Positions 53,251 through 61,428 of a stretch of DNA of 64,000 nt are shown in pieces; position 1 is the first letter of the stretch, and every line of letters starts with the position of its first letter. The notes under the pieces are model-generated. The model was not told where the DNA came from. It did not search any database and worked only from the letters and a program-made list of their open reading frames with translations. Origin of the DNA: Marivita geojedonensis (GTDB lineage: Bacteria; Pseudomonadota; Alphaproteobacteria; Rhodobacterales; Rhodobacteraceae); assembly GCF_002115805.1 (NCBI RefSeq), contig NZ_JFKC01000002.1, positions 1 through 64,000 on the forward strand, read 5' to 3'. The position numbers and the translations under genes were made by a program.

Positions 53251-55257
53251 ATGCAAAATCGTGAGAATCCGGACGACTATTTGTACTGTTTCCGATTGAT
53301 CGGTGCGTTTTCCGTGACCGACGCGTTTGGCAAAAATTGCCCTTTACCAGGCCGTAAAGACCGTGCGGTTCTTGCTTTTCTTGCCGCACACTCGGGCCAT
53401 CCAGTTGCGAGGGACAGGCTCGTCGAATTGGTGTGGCCAGGCTCTCTTGAAGGTGCTGGACGCGCCAGTCTTCGCCAATCGCTGAGCACGATACGCAAAG
53501 CGCTCGCCCATGAGAGCATCCTGACGGTTGATCGTGACACGATAATGCTGAATGCCGGGCCTATCAGAACCGATATAGCCCGGCTGGGAATTGGAGACCT
53601 CAAGGTTAGCGAAAGCGAGGTCGCGCCAATCGCAAATGGCGAGATGTTCCTGGACGATCTCAGCGGTATTTCTTCCGAATACGACACCTGGCGAGCGACA
53701 GAACAATCGCGGTTGTCCGCCGTGGTGGCCAAGTCTCTTATCTCTCTCGCCGAAGAAGCCGAAGCGACACAAAACTTTGCTCGAGCAGTGTCGTATCTAT
53801 CTCAACTCAGTTCGCTCGACCCGCTGAACGAAAATGCCGTGCGACGGCTGATGCGCAGTCAAATACTTGTCGCGCAACCAAACGCGGCGGTGCAGCGCTA
53901 TCGCCGTTTTGAGTCCTTTCTCGATAAAGAATTGGGTATACGACCGGAACCAGAAACACAGGACATGTTTAGGCATGCGATGGCGCAGAGGTCTGGGCAT
54001 TCGGGTGCGGCACGGACTGAGGAAACACCAATCCCTGCAGATGTGCCAGAGGTAGGAACGCCGCCAACAATCCTGGTGCGGCCGTTCCGTGATCTGTCAG
54101 CCGACCAGTCGGACACGTATTTCACGGACGGACTGACCGAAGATGTTACGATCGAACTGGGGCGGTTTCCCGGTCTAAGAGTGATGGCACCCGAAACTGG
54201 CTTCGCGTATCGGGACACGTCGGTTGGTGCACAGGAGATCGCGCAGGAAATTGGCGTCCGATATATTTTGACGTGCACCGTGAGGCGAACATCGAAACGT
54301 CTGCGCGTCTCGGCACAGCTGCTCGATGCAAACAACAACCACTTGGTATGGGCTGAGCGTTTTGATCGCGAACTGTCCGAGTTGTTCGACCTTCAGGACG
54401 ACATAACGGCAAGTGTGGTAGGTGCCGTTGCGCCACAAATCGAGATCACAGAGGGACTTAGGGCAAGCCGTGCGGAAATCACGTCTATGTCGCTCTACGA
54501 TCGAGCGCTGAGAGCTCATCATGACCTGAATATTGGAAAGCGAAATTCGGGCCCTGAACACGTTGCGCGCGCAATCAGCGCAGCGGAGGATATATTGCAA
54601 GAACAGCCAGACATGCCCCAAGCGTTGTTGGTTTTGGCTTGGGGGCACTTCTACAGCTTTCTTTGCCGGTGGCCTCCTGATCCAGATTTGGCGAAGGAAC
54701 AGGCGCTGGACGCCGCTGAAAGACTCTTGGGTTTAGAGCCAAACAATGTTCATGCGCTGACGGTTCGCGGCGAGCTACGTGCCTCTCTTGGGCAATATGA
54801 AGCGGCACTTCGGGACCACCGAAAAGCTTTGGACATCAACCCAAATTTCACCTGGACGCTATTCTTCATGTCCATTTGTGAAGCTCTTGTGGGTAGGCCG
54901 GATGAGGCACGCGCGCATGCCAAGCGAGGGCTCATGCTGAGTCCAAAGAGCCGGGACACAGGTATCGCAGGTGCCTATTTGGCAATGGCTTTGGCAAGCT
55001 TTTCCGAGGATAAGCTTAAAGATGCCATTCACTGGGGTGAACTCGCAATAGAAACGCAGCCCAAAGTGCCTTATCGCCGCTTGTTGGTGGCTGCATGCTA
55101 CGGACTGCTGGATCGGCACGATGAGGCGCGCGAGCATCTTGAGGCTTTGAACGCGTTCGCTCCGAAGTTCGTGTCCGACTTTCGAGCAGGTTGCATTGAC
55201 ATCTTTCTTGATCCAAAGCTCGACGATTTGCTGAGAGAAGGCCTTGCCCGTTTATAG
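53251..55257 (+). CDS. SARP/BTAD-type regulator fused to a FlgO-like domain and TPRs
   Basis: The protein is 668 residues without a membrane helix. Residues ~10-95 form a winged helix (GRKDRAVLAFLAAHSGHPVA, RDRLVELVWPGSLEGAGRAS). Residues ~100-235 are a bacterial transcriptional activator domain (NAVRRLMRSQILVAQPNAAV, RYRRFESFLDKELGIRPEPE). A FlgO-like domain follows (ILVRPFRDLSADQSDTYFTD, GVRYILTCTVRRTSKRLRVS, VWAERFDRELSELFDLQDDI), then TPRs. It resembles the two membrane regulators but has a SARP-type start and is cytosolic. ATG 53251 follows GGGAGG. Target unknown. Confidence 0.85.
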   Translation: MQNRENPDDYLYCFRLIGAFSVTDAFGKNCPLPGRKDRAVLAFLAAHSGHPVARDRLVELVWPGSLEGAGRASLRQSLSTIRKALAHESILTVDRDTIMLNAGPIRTDIARLGIGDLKVSESEVAPIANGEMFLDDLSGISSEYDTWRATEQSRLSAVVAKSLISLAEEAEATQNFARAVSYLSQLSSLDPLNENAVRRLMRSQILVAQPNAAVQRYRRFESFLDKELGIRPEPETQDMFRHAMAQRSGHSGAARTEETPIPADVPEVGTPPTILVRPFRDLSADQSDTYFTDGLTEDVTIELGRFPGLRVMAPETGFAYRDTSVGAQEIAQEIGVRYILTCTVRRTSKRLRVSAQLLDANNNHLVWAERFDRELSELFDLQDDITASVVGAVAPQIEITEGLRASRAEITSMSLYDRALRAHHDLNIGKRNSGPEHVARAISAAEDILQEQPDMPQALLVLAWGHFYSFLCRWPPDPDLAKEQALDAAERLLGLEPNNVHALTVRGELRASLGQYEAALRDHRKALDINPNFTWTLFFMSICEALVGRPDEARAHAKRGLMLSPKSRDTGIAGAYLAMALASFSEDKLKDAIHWGELAIETQPKVPYRRLLVAACYGLLDRHDEAREHLEALNAFAPKFVSDFRAGCIDIFLDPKLDDLLREGLARL

Positions 55258-55792
55258 CTCTCCCACGGTAGGCTCTCCCCAGCCATTCACCGCTACCTGC
55301 CCGGAAGTCCGCTATTCCCTCCAGAGACTGATATGGCCTTCCTATGGAACCTGATAGGCAGCCTAGAGATGGGCATAGTCAGCCTAGAGAGGGCGCTGAC
55401 GGCCTCTGCGATGGTAGAGGTAAAGCTCTTGGATAGGGATGAGGGGATGAAGAGACCTGCGTGCAGGAAGAGGGTCCCAGGTTAGCCCACAGATCTCTTC
55501 GTTCTGGTGATGTAGCTAGAGGAGTGTACATCATTGCTGATCCTCCGAATGTCAGCGGTAAATGCAAGACAGAGGTTCTGACCTATCACCGAAAAAAACT
55601 GCGCTGCCGGGAGACAGCCATGTCTGAGTAGTTTGGAACTTAATGTTGCATACCAAACTACTCGCATGCCAATGATATCCATGATAATCTGCTAACCTAC
55701 CAAGTTAAAGGCACTGACCGAAGTGGCCATAGTATGCTGTGGCTGGTGAACAGAAGAGCGAAGATCTTGCAGGGCAATGCCGCCGTTCGCAC
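55258..55792. other. Gene-free region with a long inverted repeat
   Basis: This 535-bp stretch lies between the SARP-like gene and the LysR gene and holds no supported gene. A perfect 11-bp inverted repeat, GAGTAGTTTGG (55626-55636) and CCAAACTACTC (55653-55663), stands out in an AT-richer part. It could be an operator or the edge of a mobile element. Confidence 0.5.
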
Positions 55793-56683
55793 TTATTCCC
55801 TTGTGAGATCGTCTCGCAACCATTCGGCAAATGCGATCACTCTTGGGTCCGGTGCAGGGGTTTTCGGGAAAACCACATACATCGCTTCAGTTCCGTTGAT
55901 TGCGTGTGGGTGAAGCTGAACCAATCGGCCAGAGTCCAAATCCTCCTGCAACAATCGTTTGTCTCCAAGCGCAACTCCATGACCAGAAAAAGCGAGATCG
56001 ATCACGCGGGCACGGTTTCCGTATTGAAGAAAGGTCGCCGGAATGACCCCGGTGTACCCAACTGTCGCAAACCATCGCTCCCACCGAGATTCTTGACCGC
56101 CAACGTAACCAAGGTTCATCGTGGCAATTTCACTTGGATCCAACGGCGGTTTTCGACCTTCCAGCATCACGGGTGCAGCTACGGGTATCAGAAGGTCGCT
56201 GTGTAATTCGACCTCACCCAGCCCTGCCCAACTGCCCGCACCATACCGCAAGCCGGCGTCCAAGTCGGACTTGCCGAAGTCAATGACAGTAGAATCCATC
56301 TCGGGCATGATCTTAAGCCCGGGGTGGGCTGCGTGAAACCGGGCCAACCGCGGTAAAAGCATACGGTTCCCGTAGTATGGCGCGCAGGATATTTTCAGGG
56401 TTCCATCCATGCGGCGATTACCCAAGTCGGCGGTGGCGCGTTCGATCAAGTCCAAAGCTTTTCCCAAGGCATCTGCATAGGCAACGGCCTCTGGCGTTGG
56501 GTCGATACGGCGCGTTCGTCGGTGAAACAGCTTGATATTGAGCGCCTCTTCCAACGCCTTGACCTGATGGCTGACAGCCGCCTGTGTCACATTCAACTCT
56601 TTGGCGGCAACCTTGAAACTGCCGTGTCGAGCAGCGGCCTCAAACGCGCGAAGTTGTTTCAAATTCGGAAGTCGTCGAACCAT
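55793..56683 (-). CDS. LysR-family regulator (GcvA-like)
   Basis: The protein is 296 residues. HTH residues ~8-65: LPNLKQLRAFEAAARHGSFK, then VAAKELNVTQAAVSHQVKAL and EEALNIKLFHRRTRRIDPTP. The start motif RRLPNLKQLRAFEAAARHGSF is the GcvA subgroup. The ligand domain spans ~95-296 (GTLKISCAPYYGNRMLLPRL). Divergent from the small gene at 56798, with 114 bases between. Effector unknown. Confidence 0.88.
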   Translation of the reverse strand: MVRRLPNLKQLRAFEAAARHGSFKVAAKELNVTQAAVSHQVKALEEALNIKLFHRRTRRIDPTPEAVAYADALGKALDLIERATADLGNRRMDGTLKISCAPYYGNRMLLPRLARFHAAHPGLKIMPEMDSTVIDFGKSDLDAGLRYGAGSWAGLGEVELHSDLLIPVAAPVMLEGRKPPLDPSEIATMNLGYVGGQESRWERWFATVGYTGVIPATFLQYGNRARVIDLAFSGHGVALGDKRLLQEDLDSGRLVQLHPHAINGTEAMYVVFPKTPAPDPRVIAFAEWLRDDLTRE

Positions 56684-56797
56684 CTTGCCATACTTTTTCT
56701 AATGCACTGTGTGAAATATGATCGTTTGTGTCAATAAAACTAACGCAGCTATCACGGAGGTAGGATCACAAGACACCCAATCTGAGGAGCTGAACAG

Positions 56798-57007
56798 ATG
56801 TCACATAATTCCATGCGTCCCATCCAAGATAGCCAACTCAAAATGGAACTTCTCAAGATTGGAAGTCCCGCAGCGGTACGCGATGCGCCAACACTACGAC
56901 CACTTCGAACTCCGCGGTCATTCCGCTGTAAAACGTGTAAGTTCCTCGCGAACCGGATGCTGAGGATTGGCCATTGGTTCGAGCAGCGAGCCGAAGCCTA
57001 CGGGTGA
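56798..57007 (+). CDS. Small hypothetical protein divergent from the LysR gene
   Basis: The protein is 69 residues: MSHNSMRPIQDSQLKMELLK, then RPLRTPRSFRCKTCKFLANR and MLRIGHWFEQRAEAYG. ATG 56798 follows GAGGAG by 8 bases. A basic tail with CxxC (CKTC) is visible, but no family is recognised. Its position opposite the LysR gene makes it a candidate target. Confidence 0.5.
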   Translation: MSHNSMRPIQDSQLKMELLKIGSPAAVRDAPTLRPLRTPRSFRCKTCKFLANRMLRIGHWFEQRAEAYG

Positions 57008-57020
57008 TATTAGAGCGATA

Positions 57021-57093
57021 AACCAAACACTGTGGCTGAGAACTGTGTTGCAGGGCTATGGGCAAACAGTGTGTTCCCAACCCTGCATTTGCC
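57021..57093. repeat. Extra array of ACTGTG repeats without a tRNA core
   Basis: ACACTGTGGC, AACTGTGTTG and CAGTGTGTTCCC, then a GGGCAAAC block, match the order of the first part of the att repeats (compare 58035-58095). No tRNA fragment follows; the methyltransferase gene at 57159 lies between this array and repeat C. It could be a partly deleted attachment region. Confidence 0.6.
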
Positions 57094-57158
57094 CTATGGC
57101 AGACGTTATCTTCCAATTGTGCTAGTAGGTATAACTAGAAAGTCTGGAAGGCTGAGAC

Positions 57159-57956
57159 TTGGTGGACGAACCATTCTACAAGGCAAACTGGCGCGACATC
57201 GATCCAGATCGCATGTCAGCATACAAGGACGGGTTCCGATGGGACGACGCGGCTGAAGCGCTGTACGAACCAGCGAAGATTTCGTTAGGACAAACTGTTG
57301 CGGACTTTGGGTGCGGCCCGGGAAGAGTTGCTGTGGAGTTCGCCAAACGGGTGGGCGAGCGAGGGCACGTTCATGCCATCGACATCAATTCTCAATTCCT
57401 TGCATTTGCCAAGCAGAACGCAGCTGATGCGGCTGTTTCCGAACGACTAAGTACGCATCAAAGCGACGGTGGTTCGCTTCCGCTTTCAGACGGCTTGCTG
57501 GATCGGATTTCTGCTCGCAACACGATTATGTACGTCGACAATCCAGTCCAGACGTTGCGCGAATTTCGAAGAGTTCTTCGACCAGGTGGCTTGGCGCATG
57601 CCATTGATGGCGATTGGTACATGATGGTTGCTGAACCCGTCGAGCACGACGCTTGGCGTGAGTTCGTCAAGGCCGCATCACATGCTTGCCGAAACTCTGA
57701 CATGGGTCGAAAGCTCTACCGCACATTCGTAGATGCCGGTTTTAAAGACATTCAAGTTTCGATTATTGCGAATGCAGATGCGAACGGTCGTCTTTTGGGA
57801 ATGGTCCGCAACATGGCTAAATATGCTCACAAGAGCGGAACGCTTGACGCAACAATAATCAGAGGAGTTGTAGAACAAGTTGAGCAGGCCCTAGCTTCCG
57901 GCACCTATTTGCTAGTGTCTCCGCAATTCATCGTGACAGGACGAAATCCGGGTTAG
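57159..57956 (+). CDS. Class I SAM-dependent methyltransferase
   Basis: The protein is 265 residues. Motif I is VADFGCGPGRVAVEFAKRVG, then HVHAIDINSQFLAFAKQNAA, the post-motif LLDRISARNTIMYVDNPVQT and VLRPGGLAHAIDGDWYMMVA. The start YKDGFRWDDAAEALYEPAKI is unlike the other methyltransferases here. The start is TTG 57159 or GTG 57162, after TGGAAGG. It lies alone between two ACTGTG arrays. Confidence 0.78.
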   Translation: MVDEPFYKANWRDIDPDRMSAYKDGFRWDDAAEALYEPAKISLGQTVADFGCGPGRVAVEFAKRVGERGHVHAIDINSQFLAFAKQNAADAAVSERLSTHQSDGGSLPLSDGLLDRISARNTIMYVDNPVQTLREFRRVLRPGGLAHAIDGDWYMMVAEPVEHDAWREFVKAASHACRNSDMGRKLYRTFVDAGFKDIQVSIIANADANGRLLGMVRNMAKYAHKSGTLDATIIRGVVEQVEQALASGTYLLVSPQFIVTGRNPG

Positions 57957-58053
57957 AGATGGAGGCTGTCGCTCACGTTCGATTTCGTCTGCGCAGCTGG
58001 AAATTACACCAACACGCTATTTTCGACTGCGTTCCAAAACACTGTGGTTGCGA

Positions 58054-58303
58054 ACTGTGTTCAAGTTGGTGTGGGGCAAACACTGTGTTGCGAACAGTGT
58101 GTCCAACACAGCGATTCCAAACACGGTGTTCAACACAGTGTTTCAGCCCGCCCAGCGCCACTTCAACGCACGAAAAACTGTGCGATGAGTGTGCAACGCA
58201 TGAAGTGAAAACTGTGCGATGCGCAAGTGGCTTGTTTTTATTACTAAAGTGGTGCCCGGGGGCGGAATCGAACCACCGACACGAGGATTTTCAATCCGAC
58301 CAC
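58054..58303 (-). repeat. Attachment-site repeat, copy C (arms plus tRNA-Phe 3' half)
   Basis: The sequence aligns over its whole length with copies A and B, with scattered differences mainly in the arm part (for example GTGTCCAACACAG for TATGGTCAACACAG and TTATTACTAAAG for TTATGACTAAAG). It ends with the same tRNA half. Extra ACTGTG-type repeats precede it (58040-58052). It is the most diverged copy and so the oldest or from a different element. Confidence 0.8.
58250..58297 (-). other. tRNA-Phe(GAA) 3' half, att core C
   Basis: The same 48 bases as cores A and B. The 5' half is absent again; the sequence to the right differs after GACCAC. Confidence 0.85.
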
Positions 58304-58496
58304 ATCTTCGCTTCGCGTTTCATTAAATCTGCCCAGAGAGAAAGGAACTTGAATGATCCCCGCTGTCTTCAATTGAACAAATACAAGGGATCATTTCTGT
58401 TGTACGTACAGAGGGGTGCTCAACGAAGTGCCGATCAATATGCACTCCGTCTTTGCAACCTGCAGCGCTCTCTGGAGGCGATCCTGAAACGAATGC

Positions 58497-59789
58497 CTAT
58501 CCTACTGTAGACCCCAGCCAGAGAGTGATGGCTGGGAATGCCACCAGCAGCGCCAACCGAACGACATCAACGGCGATAAAGGGCACAAGTCCTTTGAAAA
58601 TGCGCACAACCGGGACCTCGGGCAAAACCGCTTTCAAGACGAATACGTTCATGCCAACGGGCGGCGTCACCAATGCGATCTCGGTCACGACGATCACGAT
58701 GATACCAAACCAGACCAGATCAAATCCCTGTGTCACCACAATGGGCGCAAAGAGCGGCACGAAGATCAGGATGATCGCCATGGAGTCCATGACGCAGCCC
58801 AGCACCAGAAACACCAGCATGATTGCGAAGATCAGCGCGTAGCCTTCCAGCCCGGTCGATTGCACCAGTGCCAGAACTCCTGCAGCAAGGCCTGACAGCG
58901 TGAGCAGCTTCGACAGCATCAGCGCACCGAACAGTACCGCGTAGAGCGAGACCGAGGTGTAGGCCGTGTCGATGATCACCGCCCGCAGAACCTTCCACGT
59001 TAGGCGGCCGTGAAAGGTCGCGATCAGAATGGCGAGACCCGCGCCCATGCCGGCCGCCTCGGTCGGGGTGAAGAGCTTGGCATAAAGCCCGCCGATGATC
59101 AGGCCGAACAGCAGGACAAACGGCCAGATCCCGGACAGCGCCTTGATCCGTTCGGACCAGTCACTTGTCTCGCCCTGCGGCGCATGTTCGGGATTGCGGG
59201 CCGCCACGACCCGGATCGCCAGCATGTAAAGCGCCAGCCCGATCAGGCCGGGAACAACGCCTGCGATGAACAGATCGCCGATATTGGTCTGGGTTAGGAT
59301 GCCATAGACCACCATGATGATCGACGGCGGGATCAGGATACCCAATGTGCCACCCGCCGCGATGGTGCCCGAGGCCAACTCGTCCGAGTAGTTGTACTTC
59401 TTCATGCTCGGATAGGCGACCTTGGCCATCGTCGCGGCCGTCGCATAGCTTGATCCGCAAACTGCGGAAAAGCCAGAACAGGCCACCATGGTCGACAGCG
59501 ACAGACCACCGCGTACATGGCCGACAAAGGCATAGGCTGCGCGGAATAGATCATGCGCGATGCCGGTCTTCGAGATGACGTTGCCCATCAGGATGAACAT
59601 CGGCACCACGGCCAGATCATAGGACAACACCGCGTCCGAGATCGTCAGCGGCAGGAGTTGGAAGGCGATGTTCCAGTTGATGGCGAACCCGATGCCGGCG
59701 ACAGACACCGACAGCAGAGAAATCGCCAGAGGGACGCGCAGAAAGGCCAGAAGGATGGCCGTGATCATGGCAATTGATCCGACGATCAT
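58497..59789 (-). CDS. dctM: TRAP transporter large permease (DctM)
   Basis: The protein is 430 residues with about 12 hydrophobic segments: AMITAILLAFLRVPLAISLL, then LPLTISDAVLSYDLAVVPMF and ILMGNVISKTGIAHDLFRAA, the loop GGTLGILIPPSIIMVVYGIL typical of DctM, and TPPVGMNVFVLKAVLPEVPV. It couples solute uptake to Na+ or H+ together with DctQ and a periplasmic binding protein. Starts at ATG 59789 behind GAGGAGGAAG and overlaps dctQ by four bases. Confidence 0.9.
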   Translation of the reverse strand: MIVGSIAMITAILLAFLRVPLAISLLSVSVAGIGFAINWNIAFQLLPLTISDAVLSYDLAVVPMFILMGNVISKTGIAHDLFRAAYAFVGHVRGGLSLSTMVACSGFSAVCGSSYATAATMAKVAYPSMKKYNYSDELASGTIAAGGTLGILIPPSIIMVVYGILTQTNIGDLFIAGVVPGLIGLALYMLAIRVVAARNPEHAPQGETSDWSERIKALSGIWPFVLLFGLIIGGLYAKLFTPTEAAGMGAGLAILIATFHGRLTWKVLRAVIIDTAYTSVSLYAVLFGALMLSKLLTLSGLAAGVLALVQSTGLEGYALIFAIMLVFLVLGCVMDSMAIILIFVPLFAPIVVTQGFDLVWFGIIVIVVTEIALVTPPVGMNVFVLKAVLPEVPVVRIFKGLVPFIAVDVVRLALLVAFPAITLWLGSTVG

Positions 59790-60286
59790 AACGCTTCCTC
59801 CTCGTGGGTGTCTTCGGGATCGATCATCGGGCCGGTGACCGCGACGATCAGGGCGGCAAGGGCCGACAGGGCGCAGCTCAGCGCCATGAAGAAATAAAGC
59901 GGGCCGCGTGGCACGCGGAGCGCCTGGCTCACTTCGGAAATCCGCGAGGCGTTCAGACCGTGTTTGACGAACAGCCATGCGATGACAGCCAGAACCACCG
60001 TCACCAGAAGGGCCACCAAACCCCGCCACCATGCCATCCACGGCTTGCTCACCAGCTTGTCGGCAAGGTCGATGGTCAGATGCGCCCCGGCGGCAGTCAC
60101 CAATGGCAGACCGGCAAAGACCACAAGTGCCATCAGATGTTCGGTGATGTCATTCGCGCCATAGATCGGTTTGCCGACCAAGCGCCGTCCGATCACGTCG
60201 GCAAATGTCAGTGCCACCATGGCCAGTAGAAACAGCGCCATCACCGTTTCGACGCCACGGCGTATTTTCCATGCCAAAGGCAGCAT
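59786..60286 (-). CDS. dctQ: TRAP transporter small permease (DctQ)
   Basis: The protein is 166 residues with four membrane helices. The DctQ signature is FADVIGRRLVGKPIYGANDI, then TEHLMALVVFAGLPLVTAAG and AHLTIDLADKLVSKPW. It pairs with DctM. ATG 60286 is followed by the overlap ATGA with dctM. A hairpin lies between dctP and dctQ, so fewer copies of permease than of binding protein are expected. Confidence 0.88.
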   Translation of the reverse strand: MLPLAWKIRRGVETVMALFLLAMVALTFADVIGRRLVGKPIYGANDITEHLMALVVFAGLPLVTAAGAHLTIDLADKLVSKPWMAWWRGLVALLVTVVLAVIAWLFVKHGLNASRISEVSQALRVPRGPLYFFMALSCALSALAALIVAVTGPMIDPEDTHEEEAL

Positions 60287-60310
60287 GACGGGTCTCCTCC
60301 CCAAGAAAAC

Positions 60311-60331
60311 GGGGGCCGGTGTGCGGCCCCC
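60311..60331 (-). terminator. Hairpin between dctP and dctQ
   Basis: GGGGGCCG (60311-60318) and CGGCCCCC (60324-60331) form a perfect 8-bp stem with a 5-base loop, followed on the minus strand by GTTTTCTT. Such hairpins lower expression of permeases relative to the binding protein. Confidence 0.75.
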
Positions 60332-60341
60332 GCGATATTGC

Positions 60342-61400
60342 TTACTGAGACACCGGTGCTGCGGCCTGCGCGGCAAGTGCCTGGTAGGTTTCGCCGTAGA
60401 AATCCAGCATCGCCTGCGGGTCTTCGACACCAGCCGCCTTGGCCGCATCGACCCACTCGCCAACCATCTCGCCATAGATGACATCGACGGCGGCGATCAG
60501 TTCGGGCGAGGCTTCGACAATCTCGTGACCGGCTGCGCTGAGTTTTTCGACGGCAGCGGGGTTCTGTGCGTCAAAGTTGCGGCCCCAGGCAGCAGACAGT
60601 GTCTCACCGCTGATGCTTTCGATGGCGGCCTTGTCCTCGGCACTCAGACCGTCCCACTTGGCACCGTTCATGACGACGAAGAAGGTCGCGTCATAAAAGC
60701 CGTTCGGGAAGATCGTGTGACGCTTCAGGCTGTCTTCGAGGCGGAAGTTCACCACCGACTCCATTGTGTGCAGAGACCCGTCGATGACGCCGCTTTCCAG
60801 CATTTCATAGGCCTTGGTGGCCGGAGCGGCGACAGGAACCGCTCCTAGAGAGGTCAGCAGTTTTTCCTGGATCGGGCCACCCATACGGAACTTGGTGTTC
60901 GCCATGTCCTCGGGCGTGGTCACGGCTTTGGTTCCGTGGTGCAACTGGCCACCACCAAACATGCCGACGCCCAGCATCTTCACACCGTCGAACGCTGCGT
61001 TGTCGGTGAGATAGGCTTCATATGTCTGCCACAGCGCACGGCTTTGCGCTTCGGCATTTGTGCCCGCGTTCGGGAATTCCGCGAACCACAGCGACACAAA
61101 GCGCTCGGGCTCGTAGGTGAAGTTGCCCCATGTGATGTCGGCCACGCCATTGCGGGCCAGTTCCCAATGCTGGGGCGGGCTGGCAAGAGGCGCGGGCAGG
61201 ATCGTCACGGTCACACGGCCTTCGGTCACTTCCGCGACCTTTTCAGTGAAGGGCACAAGGAAATCGGTGTGCACGAAATGGGTCGGCGGCACCCAGGACG
61301 ACATGGTCAGCATTTCGGCGCTGGCCAGTTGGGCTGAGGCGGCGATCAGGGCGCTGGCGGCAACGGCGCTTTTCAGCATAGTGGTGGAACAGAACGACAT
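60342..61400 (-). CDS. dctP: TRAP transporter substrate-binding protein (DctP)
   Basis: The protein is 352 residues with a signal peptide (AASALIAASAQLASA). Then EMLTMSSWVPPTHFVHTDFL, the DctP start, VTVTILPAPLASPPQHWELA, VLQ-like NTKFRMGGPIQEKLLTSLGA carrying the conserved carboxylate-binding arginine, and GVIDGSLHTMESVVNFRLED. The ligand is probably a carboxylate. The M20 amidohydrolase gene 28 bases upstream on the same strand suggests an N-acyl or amide-containing substrate. Confidence 0.88.
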   Translation of the reverse strand: MSFCSTTMLKSAVAASALIAASAQLASAEMLTMSSWVPPTHFVHTDFLVPFTEKVAEVTEGRVTVTILPAPLASPPQHWELARNGVADITWGNFTYEPERFVSLWFAEFPNAGTNAEAQSRALWQTYEAYLTDNAAFDGVKMLGVGMFGGGQLHHGTKAVTTPEDMANTKFRMGGPIQEKLLTSLGAVPVAAPATKAYEMLESGVIDGSLHTMESVVNFRLEDSLKRHTIFPNGFYDATFFVVMNGAKWDGLSAEDKAAIESISGETLSAAWGRNFDAQNPAAVEKLSAAGHEIVEASPELIAAVDVIYGEMVGEWVDAAKAAGVEDPQAMLDFYGETYQALAAQAAAPVSQ

Positions 61401-61428
61401 GGGTATCCTCCCTCGGATGATGTCTGTG

